The notes: generated from the sequence alone by a model not told the origin. A stretch of 64,000 nt of DNA from Streptomyces sp. NBC_01549 (GCF_026339955.1 NZ_JAPEPW010000001.1:372001-436000); one strand, 5' to 3'. Shown: positions 28,398-38,338, numbered from the stretch's first letter. Program-made: numbers and translations.

Positions 28398-28598
28398 ATG
28401 AGCGACGACTACTGCGCCACCCCGGCGCTCCCCGCCCCCGCCCCCGCCCCGGCACCGGACCCGACCGACGCCGGGCCGCCGTTCGCCGAGTGCGTGCTGT
28501 GCCGGAAGCCGACCGAGTACCCGGAGTCGTACAAGGGGATCACGCTGTGTCCCGTCTGCGAGTGGCAGGAGGCACAGCGGACCGCCTGTTCCGGGTGA
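28398..28598 (+). CDS. Small zinc-ribbon-like hypothetical protein
   Basis: 66 residues: a Pro/Ala-rich N-terminus, then AECVLCRKPTEYPESYKGIT and LCPVCEWQEAQRTAC. The CxxC...CxxC pattern suggests a zinc ribbon. It starts at a leaderless-type ATG and lies 32 bases past the deacetylase gene and 49 before the peptidyl-tRNA hydrolase gene. Function unknown. Confidence 0.7.
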   Translation: MSDDYCATPALPAPAPAPAPDPTDAGPPFAECVLCRKPTEYPESYKGITLCPVCEWQEAQRTACSG

Positions 28599-28647
28599 CG
28601 GCGACCGCCGCCGAAGAACCGATCTTCCGCCTGGCACACTGGAGGGC

Positions 28648-29403
28648 GTGAGCAGCGACCCGACCGTAGCCGACGCACCCGGCCGACCCGACACACCCGG
28701 CTCGGCCGAGGACAGCCCCTTCCGATCCGAGCGCACCGCGCGCGACGAGGCTCCGCAGTTCGTGCTGCCGCTGGTCGTGCGTATCGAGAAGGCCGCTCCC
28801 CCGGCGCGTACGGACGCGCTGGAGACCGCCGCCCGCGCCGTGCTGACGATCCTCAGCGATGAGCGGGCCCTCGGGGACGGCGAGTGGGCGCAGGCCGTGC
28901 GGGACTGGCAGGACGCCCGGATTCGCAAGGTCGTACGACGGGCGCGCGGCGCCGAGTGGCGGCGGGCCGATGCGCTGCCCGGCATCACGGTGACCGGGAA
29001 GTCCGCCGAGGTGCGCGTCTTCCCGCCGGTCCCCCTGGACGGCTGGCCGAAGGACCTGGCCAAACTCCAGGTCTCGGGCACCGATCTCGACGACCCGGAG
29101 CCCCCGGTCGACGCCGACCCGACCGCGCCGGTGCTGTGGCTCAACCCCGACCTCGACATGTCCGCCGGCAAGACGATGGCGCAGGCCGGGCACGGCGCGC
29201 AGCTGGCCTGGTGGGAGCTGTCGGACGACGAGCGGGCGGCCTGGCGCGACGCCGGTTTCCCCCTCGCCGTCCGCACCGCCGACCCGGCACGCTGGAGTGG
29301 ACTGACCACCTCCGGGCTGCCGTTGGTGCGCGACGCGGGCTTCACGGAGATCGCGCCGGGGTCGTGCACGGTGGTGGCCGACCATCCCGCGCTGCGCTCC
29401 TGA
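28648..29403 (+). CDS. Pth2-type peptidyl-tRNA hydrolase domain protein
   Basis: 251-residue protein. The C-terminal 110 residues show the Pth2-like core: VLWLNPDLDMSAGKTMAQAG, HGAQLAWW, then VRDAGFTEIAPGSCTVVADH. The N-terminal half (VLPLVVRIEKAAPPART, RALGDGEWAQAVRDWQDAR) is an extension found in actinobacterial relatives. Pth2 proteins release tRNA from peptidyl-tRNA; whether this fused form does so is unproven. The GTG start has a weak CACACT -10-like box 7 bases upstream. Confidence 0.75.
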   Translation: MSSDPTVADAPGRPDTPGSAEDSPFRSERTARDEAPQFVLPLVVRIEKAAPPARTDALETAARAVLTILSDERALGDGEWAQAVRDWQDARIRKVVRRARGAEWRRADALPGITVTGKSAEVRVFPPVPLDGWPKDLAKLQVSGTDLDDPEPPVDADPTAPVLWLNPDLDMSAGKTMAQAGHGAQLAWWELSDDERAAWRDAGFPLAVRTADPARWSGLTTSGLPLVRDAGFTEIAPGSCTVVADHPALRS

Positions 29404-29439
29404 CCGACCCCGAGTGACCTACGGACCCGAGGAGGCGCG

Positions 29440-29985
29440 ATGGCCGAGGCCCGGCTGGACGGCAGGGTCGAACGCGGCAACCGTACGCGGCAGTTGGTGC
29501 TCCGCCGCACGGTCGACATCGCCTCGGTCGAGGGGCTGGAGGCGTTGTCCGTGGGCCGTCTCGCCACCGAGCTCCAGCTCAGCAAGAGCGGGGTCTTCGC
29601 ACTCTTCGGCTCCAAGCAGGAACTGCAACTGGCCACCGTGCGGGAGGCGGCGCGCACGCGCATCTACGTCGAGCAGGTGATCCGGCCCGCGTCCGAGACC
29701 CGCGCCGGTGTTGCCCGGGTGGGGCGGCTGTGCGAACTCTGGCTCGACTACTCCCAGGGCAGGGTCTTCCCCGGCGGCTGCTTCTTCTACGAGGTCATCG
29801 CCGAGTTCGACGCCCGGCCGGGGCCCGTGCACGACCCGGCCGGTCGCGGGCCGGGGTTCGCGTTCGCGCCGCCGGTCGACGTGCCCGTGGGGGCGGCCCC
29901 TCTGGACGAGGCACTGCGGCTGCTCGGACGTACGCCGAAGAAGTGGCCGCTGCCGGCCGACGACGCTCGGGAGCAGCGGATTTGA
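29440..29985 (+). CDS. TetR-family regulator with atypical C-terminus
   Basis: 181 residues. The N-terminal helix-turn-helix is clear (ALSVGRLATELQLSKSGVFA, then LFGSKQELQLATV), and the family-typical CFFYEVIAEFDARPGPVHD follows near residue 123. Normal relatives continue with two more long helices; here the sequence changes to AGRGPGFAFAPPVDVPVGAA and ends ALRLLGRTPKKWPLPADDAR. The C-terminal ligand/dimer region thus appears replaced after a deletion. It may still bind DNA. ATG at 29440 has GAGGAGG upstream. Confidence 0.7.
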   Translation: MAEARLDGRVERGNRTRQLVLRRTVDIASVEGLEALSVGRLATELQLSKSGVFALFGSKQELQLATVREAARTRIYVEQVIRPASETRAGVARVGRLCELWLDYSQGRVFPGGCFFYEVIAEFDARPGPVHDPAGRGPGFAFAPPVDVPVGAAPLDEALRLLGRTPKKWPLPADDAREQRI

Positions 29986-30104
29986 CCAGAACAGAGGATT
30001 CGCTTTAGTCGCGCTTGAACATTCCCGGCGCCCCGCACGTACCTCACGTCGCTGGCCAAGTACAGGTTTCCAACGACCAGTTGGTTTCCCCCGGGAGGCT
30101 CGTT

Positions 30105-30893
30105 TTGCGGCGTATCAATGGTTCTGCCTTTGTCATCGCGGCGCTCGCCGCCACCGTCGGCGCGCTCGCGTTCCCGGTGTGGTCGTACGCCGACCGCGCG
30201 GGCACTGGACAGGCGAATCTCGCGGCAGGGACGGTGAACACACAGTGGGGGCCCCTGTCCGCCTCCGACCGTGATCTGATCGTTCGGGTGCGGCTGGCCG
30301 GGCTCTGGGAACTTCCGGCGGGACAGCAGGCGATCGAGCGAGCCCCCAACAAGGCGATCAAGGAGGCGGGGGACCACCTGATCGTCGGCCACACCGACCT
30401 CGACAAACGGGTGCGGGTCGTCGCGGCCCAGCTCAACGTCGAACTGCCGAACCAGCCGAACGCGCAGCAACAGGGCTGGCTGCAGGAGATGACCGCGGCG
30501 ACAGGCACGGAATACGAACGGAAGTTCGTGAACCTGCTGCGGGCCGCGCACGGCAAGATCTTCCCGGCGATCGGCGCGGTCCGTAACTCCACCCGCAACT
30601 CACTGGTCCGGCAGCTGGCCTCGGACGCCAACCAGACCGTGCTCGACCACATCACCATCCTGGAGAAGACCGGGGCCGTCGACTTCGACGCCATCGCCAA
30701 CGACACGGCGGCCCTGTCGACCGCGAGCCCGACCGGTCCCCCGGCGCCGGCCGCCGGAGTCACGGCGCCCTCCGCACCGCCGGTGCAGCCCGGGGACGGC
30801 GTCGTCGCCACGTCGAGTCCCTCACCCGCGCCGCCCGGCCAGGTCAACACCGCCCGGCCGGAGCCCTCGGATCCGGACAACGTGCTGCGATAG
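30105..30893 (+). CDS. DUF4142-like secreted protein (paralogue 1)
   Basis: 262 residues. A TTG start is placed at 30105 because GGGAGG lies 7 bases upstream and the paralogue at 32710 begins at the matching residue. A signal-like helix (NGSAFVIAALAATVGALAFP) is followed by VWSYADRAGTG and a helical domain (VRLAGLWELPAGQQAIERAP, VGHTDLDKRVRVVAAQLNVE, FVNLLRAAHGKIFPAIGAVR, LDHITILEKTG), then a Pro/Ala-rich tail. It fits the four-helix DUF4142 (ferritin-like fold) group. It lies directly before the MNIO gene, with its paralogue directly after, which suggests a joint system. Confidence 0.8.
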   Translation: MRRINGSAFVIAALAATVGALAFPVWSYADRAGTGQANLAAGTVNTQWGPLSASDRDLIVRVRLAGLWELPAGQQAIERAPNKAIKEAGDHLIVGHTDLDKRVRVVAAQLNVELPNQPNAQQQGWLQEMTAATGTEYERKFVNLLRAAHGKIFPAIGAVRNSTRNSLVRQLASDANQTVLDHITILEKTGAVDFDAIANDTAALSTASPTGPPAPAAGVTAPSAPPVQPGDGVVATSSPSPAPPGQVNTARPEPSDPDNVLR

Positions 30894-31065
30894 CCGGTGC
30901 GGCGGCCGGTGCTCGGGCAGCCCGGCGGAACCTCAAATATTGCTCTGAACGTCCGCCGAGGTGGGTTCGGCCCTGGATCCCGGGGCCATGACTCCGTCAC
31001 GCCGGAACACGGGTCCGTCGTCAGGAGACAGCAGACAGGGTTCGAGCGGCGATGGAGGAGGCGAC

Positions 31066-32427
31066 ATGACACAGCCGAGGCGGCTGGGAACAGGAATCGG
31101 GTGGCGGCCGGAGATCGCCGAGGCCGTGGAGCGCATGCCCGGCATCGACTGGGTCGAGGCCGTGGCGGAGAACCTGTGCCCCGGGCATATCCCCGAGTCG
31201 CTGCTGCGGCTGCGCGCGCGGGGCGTCACGGTGGTACCGCACGGGGTCTCGCTCGGCCTCGGTGGCGCGGACCGGCCCGACGAGTCCCGTCTCACCGCCC
31301 TCGCGGAGCGGGCCGAGGCGCTGGGCTCGCCGCTCGTCACGGAGCACATCGCGTTCGTACGGGCCGGGGGCGCGCTCACCGCGTCGCCGCTCCTGGAGGC
31401 CGGGCACCTGCTGCCGGTCCCCCGCACCCGGGACGCCCTCGACGTGCTGTGCGAGAACGTCCGTATCGCGCAGGAGGCCCTTCCCGTCCCGCTCGCGGTC
31501 GAGAACATCGCCGCGCTGATCTCCTGGCCCGGGGAGGAGATGACCGAGGGGCAGTTCCTGTACGACCTGGTGGACCGCACCGGCGTACGCCTCCTCATCG
31601 ACGTGGCCAACCTCCACACGAACCACGTCAACCGGGCCGAGGATCCCTCGAAGGCCCTCGCCGAGCTCCCCGTCGAGGCGATCGCCTACGTCCACGTCGC
31701 CGGCGGCTTCGAACGGGACGGCGTCTGGCACGACAGCCACGCCCACCCCGTCCCCCAGCCGGTCCTCGACATCCTGGCCGACCTCGCCGCCCGTGTGAGC
31801 CCACCGGGGGTCCTCCTGGAACGCGACGAGAACTTCCCGGACCCGAGCGAGCTGGAGAGGGAGCTCGGAGCGATCAGGGTCACCCTGACGAAGGCGCGGG
31901 CGCGGGTCGCGACGCCGTCCCGCACCCCGGCACGCCCGGACTCGGGTGAGGCCGCCGCCACTCCAAACGGCACCCCCGGGGCAGCCGGGAGCCGCGCGCC
32001 CGACGTGACCCAGGATGCTCGGCAGCGGCTCGCTCTGGGGCAGGCCGCTCTGTTGTCCGCGCTCGTCGCGGGCACCCCCGTGCCCGAGGGGTTCGATCGG
32101 GGGCGGCTCGGTGTGCAGGCGCGGGCGCTCGCGGCCAAGCGGGCGGATGTCGTGGCGAAGGTGGCGGCGGAGCTGCCGGAGATCCTCAAGGACGCGTACC
32201 GGTCGGCGTTTCTCGCGTATGCGCAAGGGCATCCGATGAGCGGTGGGTACCGGCGCGACGCGTTGGACTTCGCCGAGTACATGCTGCTCGCGGGGCACCC
32301 CGAGGACGCGGAGACGCGGCGGCGGTTGCGGGAGTGGTGGCTGGAGCGGTCCGGCCCGACTCCGCCGTCGCAGCGGCCCACGGCCCGGCTGGCCCGCGCG
32401 ACCCGACGGGTCCTGCTGCGCCGCTGA
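31066..32427 (+). CDS. MNIO (DUF692) enzyme fused to a helical C-terminal domain
   Basis: 453 residues. Residues about 8-270 are a DUF692/MNIO TIM barrel of the MbnB and TglH type, multi-iron oxidases that modify Cys in peptides. Ligand-like stretches: [89 protein letters not shown] and [10 protein letters not shown]. After a Pro/Ala linker (about 275-315) comes a helical domain ([37 protein letters not shown]) that may stand in for the separate partner protein of other MNIO systems. GGAGGAGGCGAC precedes the ATG. No obvious Cys-rich precursor peptide is adjacent. Confidence 0.85.
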   Translation: MTQPRRLGTGIGWRPEIAEAVERMPGIDWVEAVAENLCPGHIPESLLRLRARGVTVVPHGVSLGLGGADRPDESRLTALAERAEALGSPLVTEHIAFVRAGGALTASPLLEAGHLLPVPRTRDALDVLCENVRIAQEALPVPLAVENIAALISWPGEEMTEGQFLYDLVDRTGVRLLIDVANLHTNHVNRAEDPSKALAELPVEAIAYVHVAGGFERDGVWHDSHAHPVPQPVLDILADLAARVSPPGVLLERDENFPDPSELERELGAIRVTLTKARARVATPSRTPARPDSGEAAATPNGTPGAAGSRAPDVTQDARQRLALGQAALLSALVAGTPVPEGFDRGRLGVQARALAAKRADVVAKVAAELPEILKDAYRSAFLAYAQGHPMSGGYRRDALDFAEYMLLAGHPEDAETRRRLREWWLERSGPTPPSQRPTARLARATRRVLLRR

Positions 32428-32709
32428 TCCCGCCCGCCCGGCAGGCGCCGACGCGCCCTCCTACGCGCGCCGTAGTCCCTCACCCCGGCAGAGTGTGCCG
32501 GGGTTAACACCAGGGCCCGCCCCGCCGGATTCCACGTCCGGTTTCCGCGGTTTCCTGACGGTCTGGACTCCGGTCGAACTACCCCATTCGGCGCCTTCCC
32601 CCCACCCGCTAACCCTTCCTCCTCGTACGGCAGTTGGCGTAGTGCCCGAACTAATATGCCAACCCGCACCCGTAGCGCACTAGCGTGCGGTGCCGCAACA
32701 GGAGGCACC
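32428..32709 (+). promoter_or_regulatory. 282-base gene-free stretch upstream of DUF4142 paralogue 2
   Basis: No gene. The stretch is Pro/Ser-codon-like but lacks a supported frame. A TAGCGT box, 14 bases before the AGGAGG of the next gene, is a plausible -10 for it (TANNNT). Confidence 0.35.
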
Positions 32710-33483
32710 ATGCGATCCATCAACCGCACCGGATTGGTCAGTGGGACAGGACTCATCATCGCGGCCCTCACCGCGACCCTCGTCGCGCTGGTCTTCCCTA
32801 TCTGGTCGTACGCGGACCGCGCCGGCACCGGCCTGGACACCCTGAAAGCCCAGTCCGTGTCGACCCAGTTCGGTCCGCTGTCCGCACTGGACCGGGAGTT
32901 CATCACCAAGGTCCGGCTCGCCGGGCTCTGGGAGCTGCCCGCCGGCCAGCAGGCCGAGGAGCGCGGCACCAACCAGGCCGTGAAGACGGCGGGCGCGCAC
33001 CTCGTCGAGGGCCACACGTTCCTCGACGCGCGCGTCCGGAACGTCGCCGCACGGCTCGGACTCGAGCTCCCGAACCAGCCCAATCCCCAGCAGCGCGGCT
33101 GGCTGGCCACGCTCGACGCCGCCCACGGCACGGACTACGACCGGAAGTTCGCGAACATCCTGCGCAGGGCCCACGGCAAGGTCTTCTCCGTCGTCGCCCA
33201 GGTCCGCGCGAACACCCGCAACTCCCTCGTACGGGACCTCGCCGACGACGCGAACACCACGGTGCTCGACCACATCAAGGTCCTCGAAGCCACCGGGTAC
33301 GTGGACTTCGACGCCCTCGCGCAGGACGCCGCGACCGCGAGCCCGCCGCCGCTCACGGCTTCCCCCGCCCCGCCGGGTCCCGTCCAGTCCCCGGACAGCC
33401 CCGTCCCCGTCACCCCGTCCGGGTCCTATCCGCTACCCCCGGCCGCATCCCGCGCCAAGGACCAGCCGAGCGGCACCCCTTGA
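32710..33483 (+). CDS. DUF4142-like secreted protein (paralogue 2)
   Basis: 257 residues starting at ATG 32710 with AGGAGGCACC upstream. A signal-like segment (GLIIAALTATLVALVFPIWS) precedes YADRAGTG and the four-helix domain (KVRLAGLWELPAGQQAEERG, EGHTFLDARVRNVAARLGLE, NILRRAHGKVFSVVAQVRAN, LDHIKVLEATGYVDFDAL). Identity with the protein at 30105 is high across these blocks, with matching Pro-rich tails. The two paralogues bracket the MNIO gene, an arrangement that suggests that both serve the enzyme. Confidence 0.8.
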   Translation: MRSINRTGLVSGTGLIIAALTATLVALVFPIWSYADRAGTGLDTLKAQSVSTQFGPLSALDREFITKVRLAGLWELPAGQQAEERGTNQAVKTAGAHLVEGHTFLDARVRNVAARLGLELPNQPNPQQRGWLATLDAAHGTDYDRKFANILRRAHGKVFSVVAQVRANTRNSLVRDLADDANTTVLDHIKVLEATGYVDFDALAQDAATASPPPLTASPAPPGPVQSPDSPVPVTPSGSYPLPPAASRAKDQPSGTP

Positions 33484-33574
33484 TGGACACCGGAACGTCA
33501 CAGAGCCACAACGCTCCCTCCATATCGGGGGCAGACCGTGGCGCCGGCCTGGACTCTTCGCGTAGAAACACGCC

Positions 33575-34363
33575 ATGTTCTGGGTCCTTCTCCTGCTCCT
33601 GGCCTGGGCCGCGGCCGGTATCTCCTGCACTCGGCTGTGCCTGGCCGCCGTGCGCGCGGCGGCGGTCGACACCGACGCGACGCGCTGGCACCACCTCACG
33701 CTGTACGAGGCCGCGTTCCTGTCCGGCGGCCCCGCCCGGGTCGCCGATCTGACCATGGTGTCGATGGCCCGTCAGCGCCGGCTGCTGCTCGCGCACACGG
33801 GCTGGGCGACCGTCGTGGACCGGCGCGGTCGCGACGAGATGGAACGCTCGGTGATAGGGGCCATAGGCCCGCAGGGGCAGTCCCGGATAGCGCCCGTACG
33901 GGCGAGCGCGGCCACCGCGGACTCCGTGCGTCGCCTCGCCGACCGTCTCGTCGCCGCGGGCCTCGCCGTGCCCGACGGCGCCCGTACCACCGTCGCGGGC
34001 GCCGTCCGTCAGGTCCAGGCCGCCGCCGCGGCCGTCCTCACGCTCGGCGCCGTCGCCGTACTGATGCCCTCTCAGGCCCGGGCGAGCGGGAACGACGTAC
34101 CGATCGCCGTGTGGTTCTCGCTCCCGCTCATCCTCACACTGAGCTGCCTCGCCGTCGCCCGCATCGAGGTCCACCCGTACACACGCTGGGCCTCCCCGGC
34201 CGGGCAGCGGCTGCTCGGCACCCTCGCCCGGCACCCCGACGCCGCCGGGGACGACCGCACGTATCTCACCTCGGTCGCCGTACGCGGCATCCGCGCGGTC
34301 GGCGAGCCGGAGCTGCGCGCGGCCTTCGCGCACCGCGACCGCAGCCCCGAGCGGCAGCGCTGA
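33575..34363 (+). CDS. TIGR04222-like membrane protein
   Basis: 262 residues: an N-terminal helix (MFWVLLLLLAWAAAGISCTR), a soluble part (HHLTLYEAAFLSGGPARVAD is the family-like start; SMARQRRLLLAHTG), two central helices (AAAAVLTLGAVAVLMPSQAR, PIAVWFSLPLILTLSCLAVA), and a second soluble part. It resembles TIGR04222 proteins, which I recall as neighbours of DUF692 genes in actinomycetes; many end in a Gly/Cys-rich tail, while this one ends RDRSPERQR without Cys. It lies 91 bases past paralogue 2. Confidence 0.75.
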   Translation: MFWVLLLLLAWAAAGISCTRLCLAAVRAAAVDTDATRWHHLTLYEAAFLSGGPARVADLTMVSMARQRRLLLAHTGWATVVDRRGRDEMERSVIGAIGPQGQSRIAPVRASAATADSVRRLADRLVAAGLAVPDGARTTVAGAVRQVQAAAAAVLTLGAVAVLMPSQARASGNDVPIAVWFSLPLILTLSCLAVARIEVHPYTRWASPAGQRLLGTLARHPDAAGDDRTYLTSVAVRGIRAVGEPELRAAFAHRDRSPERQR

Positions 34364-34365
34364 CG

Positions 34366-34381
34366 GCGCCCGAGGGGGCGC
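34366..34381 (+). terminator. Small GC hairpin after the TIGR04222-like gene
   Basis: GCGCCC and GGGCGC separated by a few bases, immediately after the stop. It is short; a terminator role is tentative. Confidence 0.35.
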
Positions 34382-34482
34382 ATAGGGGTCATTGGGGCCG
34401 ACACCGGCACCAGGTGCTTTACTTCATCAACTGACGAACCAAACATCCCTTTTGTTGCTGCCGTGCGCCGAAGGGATACGCG

Positions 34483-36141
34483 ATGAGAGCTGCCGTCCTG
34501 TACGGAACCACCGGGTCCTTGCTTCTGAGCGGCCTCGTCGCCTCTCCCGCCGGTGGTGCGGCGGCCTGGCCGGACCCCGCGGCCTCCCTCGAGGCGCGCG
34601 GCACCACCGTCGCCGCCTCCCGCGCCGCGACGGCCGGCATCCACTGGGGCACGTGCCCCAAGAAGAACGACTTCCCGGTCGAGATGCGCTGCGGCACGGT
34701 CACCGTGCCGCTGGACTACGCGCACCCCGACGGCAAGAAGATCAAACTGACCGTCAGCCACGCCGGCGCCACCGGCAAGGACCTGCGCAACTCCAAGCAC
34801 AAGGTGCCGCGTCAGGGCTCCCTCGTCTACAACCCGGGCGGCCCGGGCGCGTCCGGCATGTACTTCCCGCTGATCGGCTTCCTTCCCGAGTGGAAGCGCG
34901 TCGCCGCCGCGTACGACCTCGTGGGCTACGCCCCGCGCGGCGTGGACCGCTCGGCCCCGCTGTCCTGCGAGGACCCGAAACACTTCCTGAAGGGGCCCGC
35001 GCAGTCGCCGACGTACCCCTCGGAGACGTACAAGAAGGAGCGCATCGCGGAGGCACGGACGTACGCGCGCGGCTGTCTCAAGCGCTCCGGGCAGGACATC
35101 CGGCACTACACCTCGCTCAACAACGCCCGCGACCTCGACGTGCTGCGCGCCGCGCTGGGCGAGCGGAAACTGACGTTCATGGGGGCCTCGTACGGCACGT
35201 ACTTCGGCGCCCTGTACGCGACGCTCTTCCCCTCGCACGTACGCCGGATGGTGTTCGACTCCGCGGTGAACCCCGATCCCCGACAGATCTGGTACCGGAA
35301 CAACCTCGACCAGTCGGCCGCGTTCGAGGCCCGCTGGGCGGACTTCCGCGCGTGGATCGCCAAGCACGACAAGGAGTACGGGCTCGGCACCACGCCCGAG
35401 GCGGTGCTGCACAACTACGAGAGGGCGCGGGCGCGGCTCGCCGCGACACCCGCGGGCGGCAAGGTGGGGCCGCGCCAGTTGCAGGGCGCGTTCCTGGAGG
35501 CGGGGTACTTCGACGACTACTGGCCGCAGCGTGCCCAGGCGCTGTCCGCCTATCTGAAGGGCGACCCGAAGCCGCTGATCCAGCAGGCCGGGCCGCATCC
35601 GGAGGCGTCGGCCGAGGCCGAGAACGGCAACGCGGTGTACACGGCCGTGGAGTGCAACGACGCGGCCTGGCCCACGGACTGGCGTACCTGGGACCGGGAC
35701 AACACGCGGCTCGCGCGCGTGGCGCCGTTCGAGACCTGGGACAACGTGTGGATGAACCTGCCCTGCGCGTACTGGCCGGTGCCGCGGCACAAGCCCCTCG
35801 ATGTGCGGACGCTGCCCGGGGCGCTCGCGCCGGTCCTGATCCTGGCGGCCGAGCGGGACGCGGCGACGCCGTACGAGGGAGCGGTGGAGCTGCAGCGGCG
35901 GCTGTCCGGCTCGGTCCTGGTGACCGAGAACGGGGCCGGGACGCACGGGATCGCGGGCGGGCCCAACAGTTGCGTCAACGGCTACTTGGACGCGTATCTG
36001 CTGGAGGGCCGGCTCCCGAAGCGGCGCGCGGCGTGCGCGCCGCACGCGGAGCCGAAGCCGACGGCGCCGGATGGTGACAAGACCACCCGGCACGACACGG
36101 AGGACCCGGAGGACCCGAAGACGACCCGTCAGGCCCCCTGA
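34483..36141 (+). CDS. Secreted alpha/beta-hydrolase peptidase (tripeptidyl aminopeptidase family)
   Basis: 552-residue secreted serine peptidase. Signal peptide MRAAVLYGTTGSLLLSGLVA, cleavage near SPAGGAA. The N-terminal domain has the family's PLDYAHPDGKKIKLTV and the oxyanion loop YNPGGPGASG. The nucleophile Ser is in TFMGASYGTYFGALYA; the late Asp in LILAAERDAATPYE and His in ENGAGTHGIAGG complete the triad. The family (SlpD/Tap) cleaves tripeptides from protein N-termini. An Asp/Thr-rich tail follows. It ends one base before the convergent hemQ stop. Confidence 0.9.
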   Translation: MRAAVLYGTTGSLLLSGLVASPAGGAAAWPDPAASLEARGTTVAASRAATAGIHWGTCPKKNDFPVEMRCGTVTVPLDYAHPDGKKIKLTVSHAGATGKDLRNSKHKVPRQGSLVYNPGGPGASGMYFPLIGFLPEWKRVAAAYDLVGYAPRGVDRSAPLSCEDPKHFLKGPAQSPTYPSETYKKERIAEARTYARGCLKRSGQDIRHYTSLNNARDLDVLRAALGERKLTFMGASYGTYFGALYATLFPSHVRRMVFDSAVNPDPRQIWYRNNLDQSAAFEARWADFRAWIAKHDKEYGLGTTPEAVLHNYERARARLAATPAGGKVGPRQLQGAFLEAGYFDDYWPQRAQALSAYLKGDPKPLIQQAGPHPEASAEAENGNAVYTAVECNDAAWPTDWRTWDRDNTRLARVAPFETWDNVWMNLPCAYWPVPRHKPLDVRTLPGALAPVLILAAERDAATPYEGAVELQRRLSGSVLVTENGAGTHGIAGGPNSCVNGYLDAYLLEGRLPKRRAACAPHAEPKPTAPDGDKTTRHDTEDPEDPKTTRQAP

Positions 36142-36873
36142 TCAGGCGAGACCGGCGACCAGCTCGGCCACGGACTTACGGCGGCCGGTGTAGAACGGGA
36201 CCTCCTCGCGGACGTGCATGCGGGCCTCGGAGGCGCGCAGGTGGCGCATGAGGTCGACGATGCGGTACAGCTCGTCGGCCTCGAAGGCCAGCATCCACTC
36301 GTAGTCGCCGAGGGAGAACGAGGCGACCGTGTTGGCGCGCACGTCCGGGTAGCCGCGGGCCATCTTGCCGTGGTCGGCGAGCATGCGGCGGCGGTCCTCG
36401 TCGGGCAGCAGGTACCAGTCGTAGGAACGCACGAACGGGTAGACGCTGATGTAGTTGCGGGGCGTCTCATCGGCGAGGAACGCCGGGATGTGGGAGCGGT
36501 TGAACTCGGCGGGGCGGTGCAGTGCCATGTTCGACCAGACCGGCTCCAGGGCGCGGCCCAGCCGGGTGCGGCGGAAGAGGTTGTACGCCTCCTGGAGCTG
36601 GTCGCTGGTCTCGGCGTGCCACCAGATCATCAGGTCGGCGTCGGCGCGCAGCCCCGACACGTCGTAGGTGCCGCGGACGGTGACGTCCTTCGCTGCGAGC
36701 TGGTCGAAGAGCTCCTGGACCTCGTCGGCGAAGCCGGCACGGTCCTCGGGCAGCACGTCCTTCAGCTTGAAGACGGACCACAGGGTGTAGCGGATGACCT
36801 CGTTGAGGTCCTTGGCCTTCTTGCCGATGTTCGGGATCTTCGCGGGGCCGGTGGTGGGGGCGTCGTCACTCAT
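36142..36873 (-). CDS. hemQ: Coproheme decarboxylase HemQ/ChdC
   Basis: 243-residue haem-pathway enzyme of the chlorite-dismutase fold that decarboxylates coproheme to haem b in the coproporphyrin-dependent route. Typical sequences: [11 protein letters not shown] near residue 30, [36 protein letters not shown] (the catalytic Tyr is in NYISVYPF), and [12 protein letters not shown], which carries the proximal His. Length normal. ATG at 36873 is 4 bases after the hemY stop, so the two form an operon in pathway order. Confidence 0.94.
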   Translation of the reverse strand: MSDDAPTTGPAKIPNIGKKAKDLNEVIRYTLWSVFKLKDVLPEDRAGFADEVQELFDQLAAKDVTVRGTYDVSGLRADADLMIWWHAETSDQLQEAYNLFRRTRLGRALEPVWSNMALHRPAEFNRSHIPAFLADETPRNYISVYPFVRSYDWYLLPDEDRRRMLADHGKMARGYPDVRANTVASFSLGDYEWMLAFEADELYRIVDLMRHLRASEARMHVREEVPFYTGRRKSVAELVAGLA

Positions 36874-36877
36874 GAGG

Positions 36878-38338
36878 CTATTCTCCCGCTCCGCCGTGCA
36901 GGCTCTGCACCGGGTTCGCCCTCAGCGCGTCCAGTCCCGCGTGGTCGCCGCCGAGCTGGTCCACGGCGGCGTACGCGCTCGCGACGCACGCGGGGATGCC
37001 GACCCCGTCGTACGCCGCGCCGCAGACGGCGAGCCCCGGGAGCTTGGCCACGTGCTCACGGACGCGGGCCACACGCGTGTGGTGACCGACGGGGTACTGC
37101 GGCAGGCCGTCGTCCCACCGGGTCACCCGGGTCGCCACGGGCTCGGCGGCCAGGCCGGTGGCCTCGCGCAGGTCGTTCCTGGAGACGTCCACGAGGTCGG
37201 CGTCGTCGCGGCCCAGTACCTCCGTCTCGCCGTACCGCCCGACGGAGGTGCGCAGGACGAGCAGGTCGGGGTTCTCCTCGGCGATCCAGCCCCACTTCTG
37301 GGAGGCGAAGGTGGATGCCTTGATGGTGTGGCCGTCCACCGGCGGCACCAGGAAACCGCTCCCTTCGGGGAGGGCGGTGTCGGCGCGCCGGTAGGCGAGT
37401 GTCACCAGCGCCATGGAGGCGTACTCCACACCGGCCAGCTCGGTGGCCGCGGCGGGCGTCTCGGCCCGCAGCAGGGCGGCGGCCGCGCCGGCGGGCACCG
37501 CGACGACGACCCCGTCCGCGTGCAGGACGCGGCCCCCGGCCACCACTCGCCAGCCGCCGTCCTCGGTGCGGCGCAGCTCCGTGACCGGGGCGCCGGTGAC
37601 GATCTCGCCGCCCCGCGCCCGCACCGACCGCGCGACCGCGAGCGGAAGTTGGCCCACGCCGCCCTCGATGCCCATGAACACCGGCCCGGTCTGCTGGGCC
37701 GTGGCCGCCTTCGCCTGGATCTCGCGGACCGCCTCGGTCAGGGAGACATGGGTGCGGACGGCGGCGAAGAGCTGGGGAACGGCCAGGCGCATCGAGATGC
37801 GGTACGCGTCGCCCGCGTAGACGCCGCCCAGGAGGGGCTCGACCAGGCGGTCGACGACCTCGCGGCCGAGGCGTGCCGCCACGTACTCCCCCACCGCCAC
37901 GTCGTCGCCGACCTCCGTGCGGGGCAGGTCGGCGTCGCGCTCGATGCGGGCCAGGCCCTCCTCGGAGAGGACGCCGGAGAGGGCGGCCGCGGTGCCGGGC
38001 ACGCCCATGACGTGGCCCTTGGGCATGGGGCGCAGCGCGCCGCGCGTCCACAGGGAGGCGGTCGCGGTGGCGGGCGGCTGGAGGCGGTCGGCGAGGCCCA
38101 CCTCGCGGGCGAGGGCGACCGCTTCCGGGCGGCGGGCGAGCATCGACTCGGCGCCGAGATCGACCCGTGCGCCCGCGATCTCGCCGGGCAGCAGCTTGCC
38201 GCCGACGCGGTCCGACGCCTCCAGGACGGTCACCCGCGCGCCGCGGTCCAGCAGGCGGTGGGCGGCGGCCAGACCGGCGATCCCGCCCCCGATGACGACG
38301 ACCTGTCCCGTACCCGTACGACTGTCCTGTGCGCGCAT
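36878..38338 (-). CDS. hemY: Coproporphyrinogen/protoporphyrinogen III oxidase HemY (CgoX)
   Basis: 486-residue FAD enzyme that oxidises coproporphyrinogen III (in actinobacteria) to coproporphyrin III. The dinucleotide motif [21 protein letters not shown] is at about residues 12-32, followed by [17 protein letters not shown] and [14 protein letters not shown]. The C-terminal FAD stretch [20 protein letters not shown] is present. Its stop is 4 bases before the hemQ start. With hemE at 42315 this gives three steps of haem synthesis in 7 kb. Confidence 0.93.
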   Translation of the reverse strand: MRAQDSRTGTGQVVVIGGGIAGLAAAHRLLDRGARVTVLEASDRVGGKLLPGEIAGARVDLGAESMLARRPEAVALAREVGLADRLQPPATATASLWTRGALRPMPKGHVMGVPGTAAALSGVLSEEGLARIERDADLPRTEVGDDVAVGEYVAARLGREVVDRLVEPLLGGVYAGDAYRISMRLAVPQLFAAVRTHVSLTEAVREIQAKAATAQQTGPVFMGIEGGVGQLPLAVARSVRARGGEIVTGAPVTELRRTEDGGWRVVAGGRVLHADGVVVAVPAGAAAALLRAETPAAATELAGVEYASMALVTLAYRRADTALPEGSGFLVPPVDGHTIKASTFASQKWGWIAEENPDLLVLRTSVGRYGETEVLGRDDADLVDVSRNDLREATGLAAEPVATRVTRWDDGLPQYPVGHHTRVARVREHVAKLPGLAVCGAAYDGVGIPACVASAYAAVDQLGGDHAGLDALRANPVQSLHGGAGE

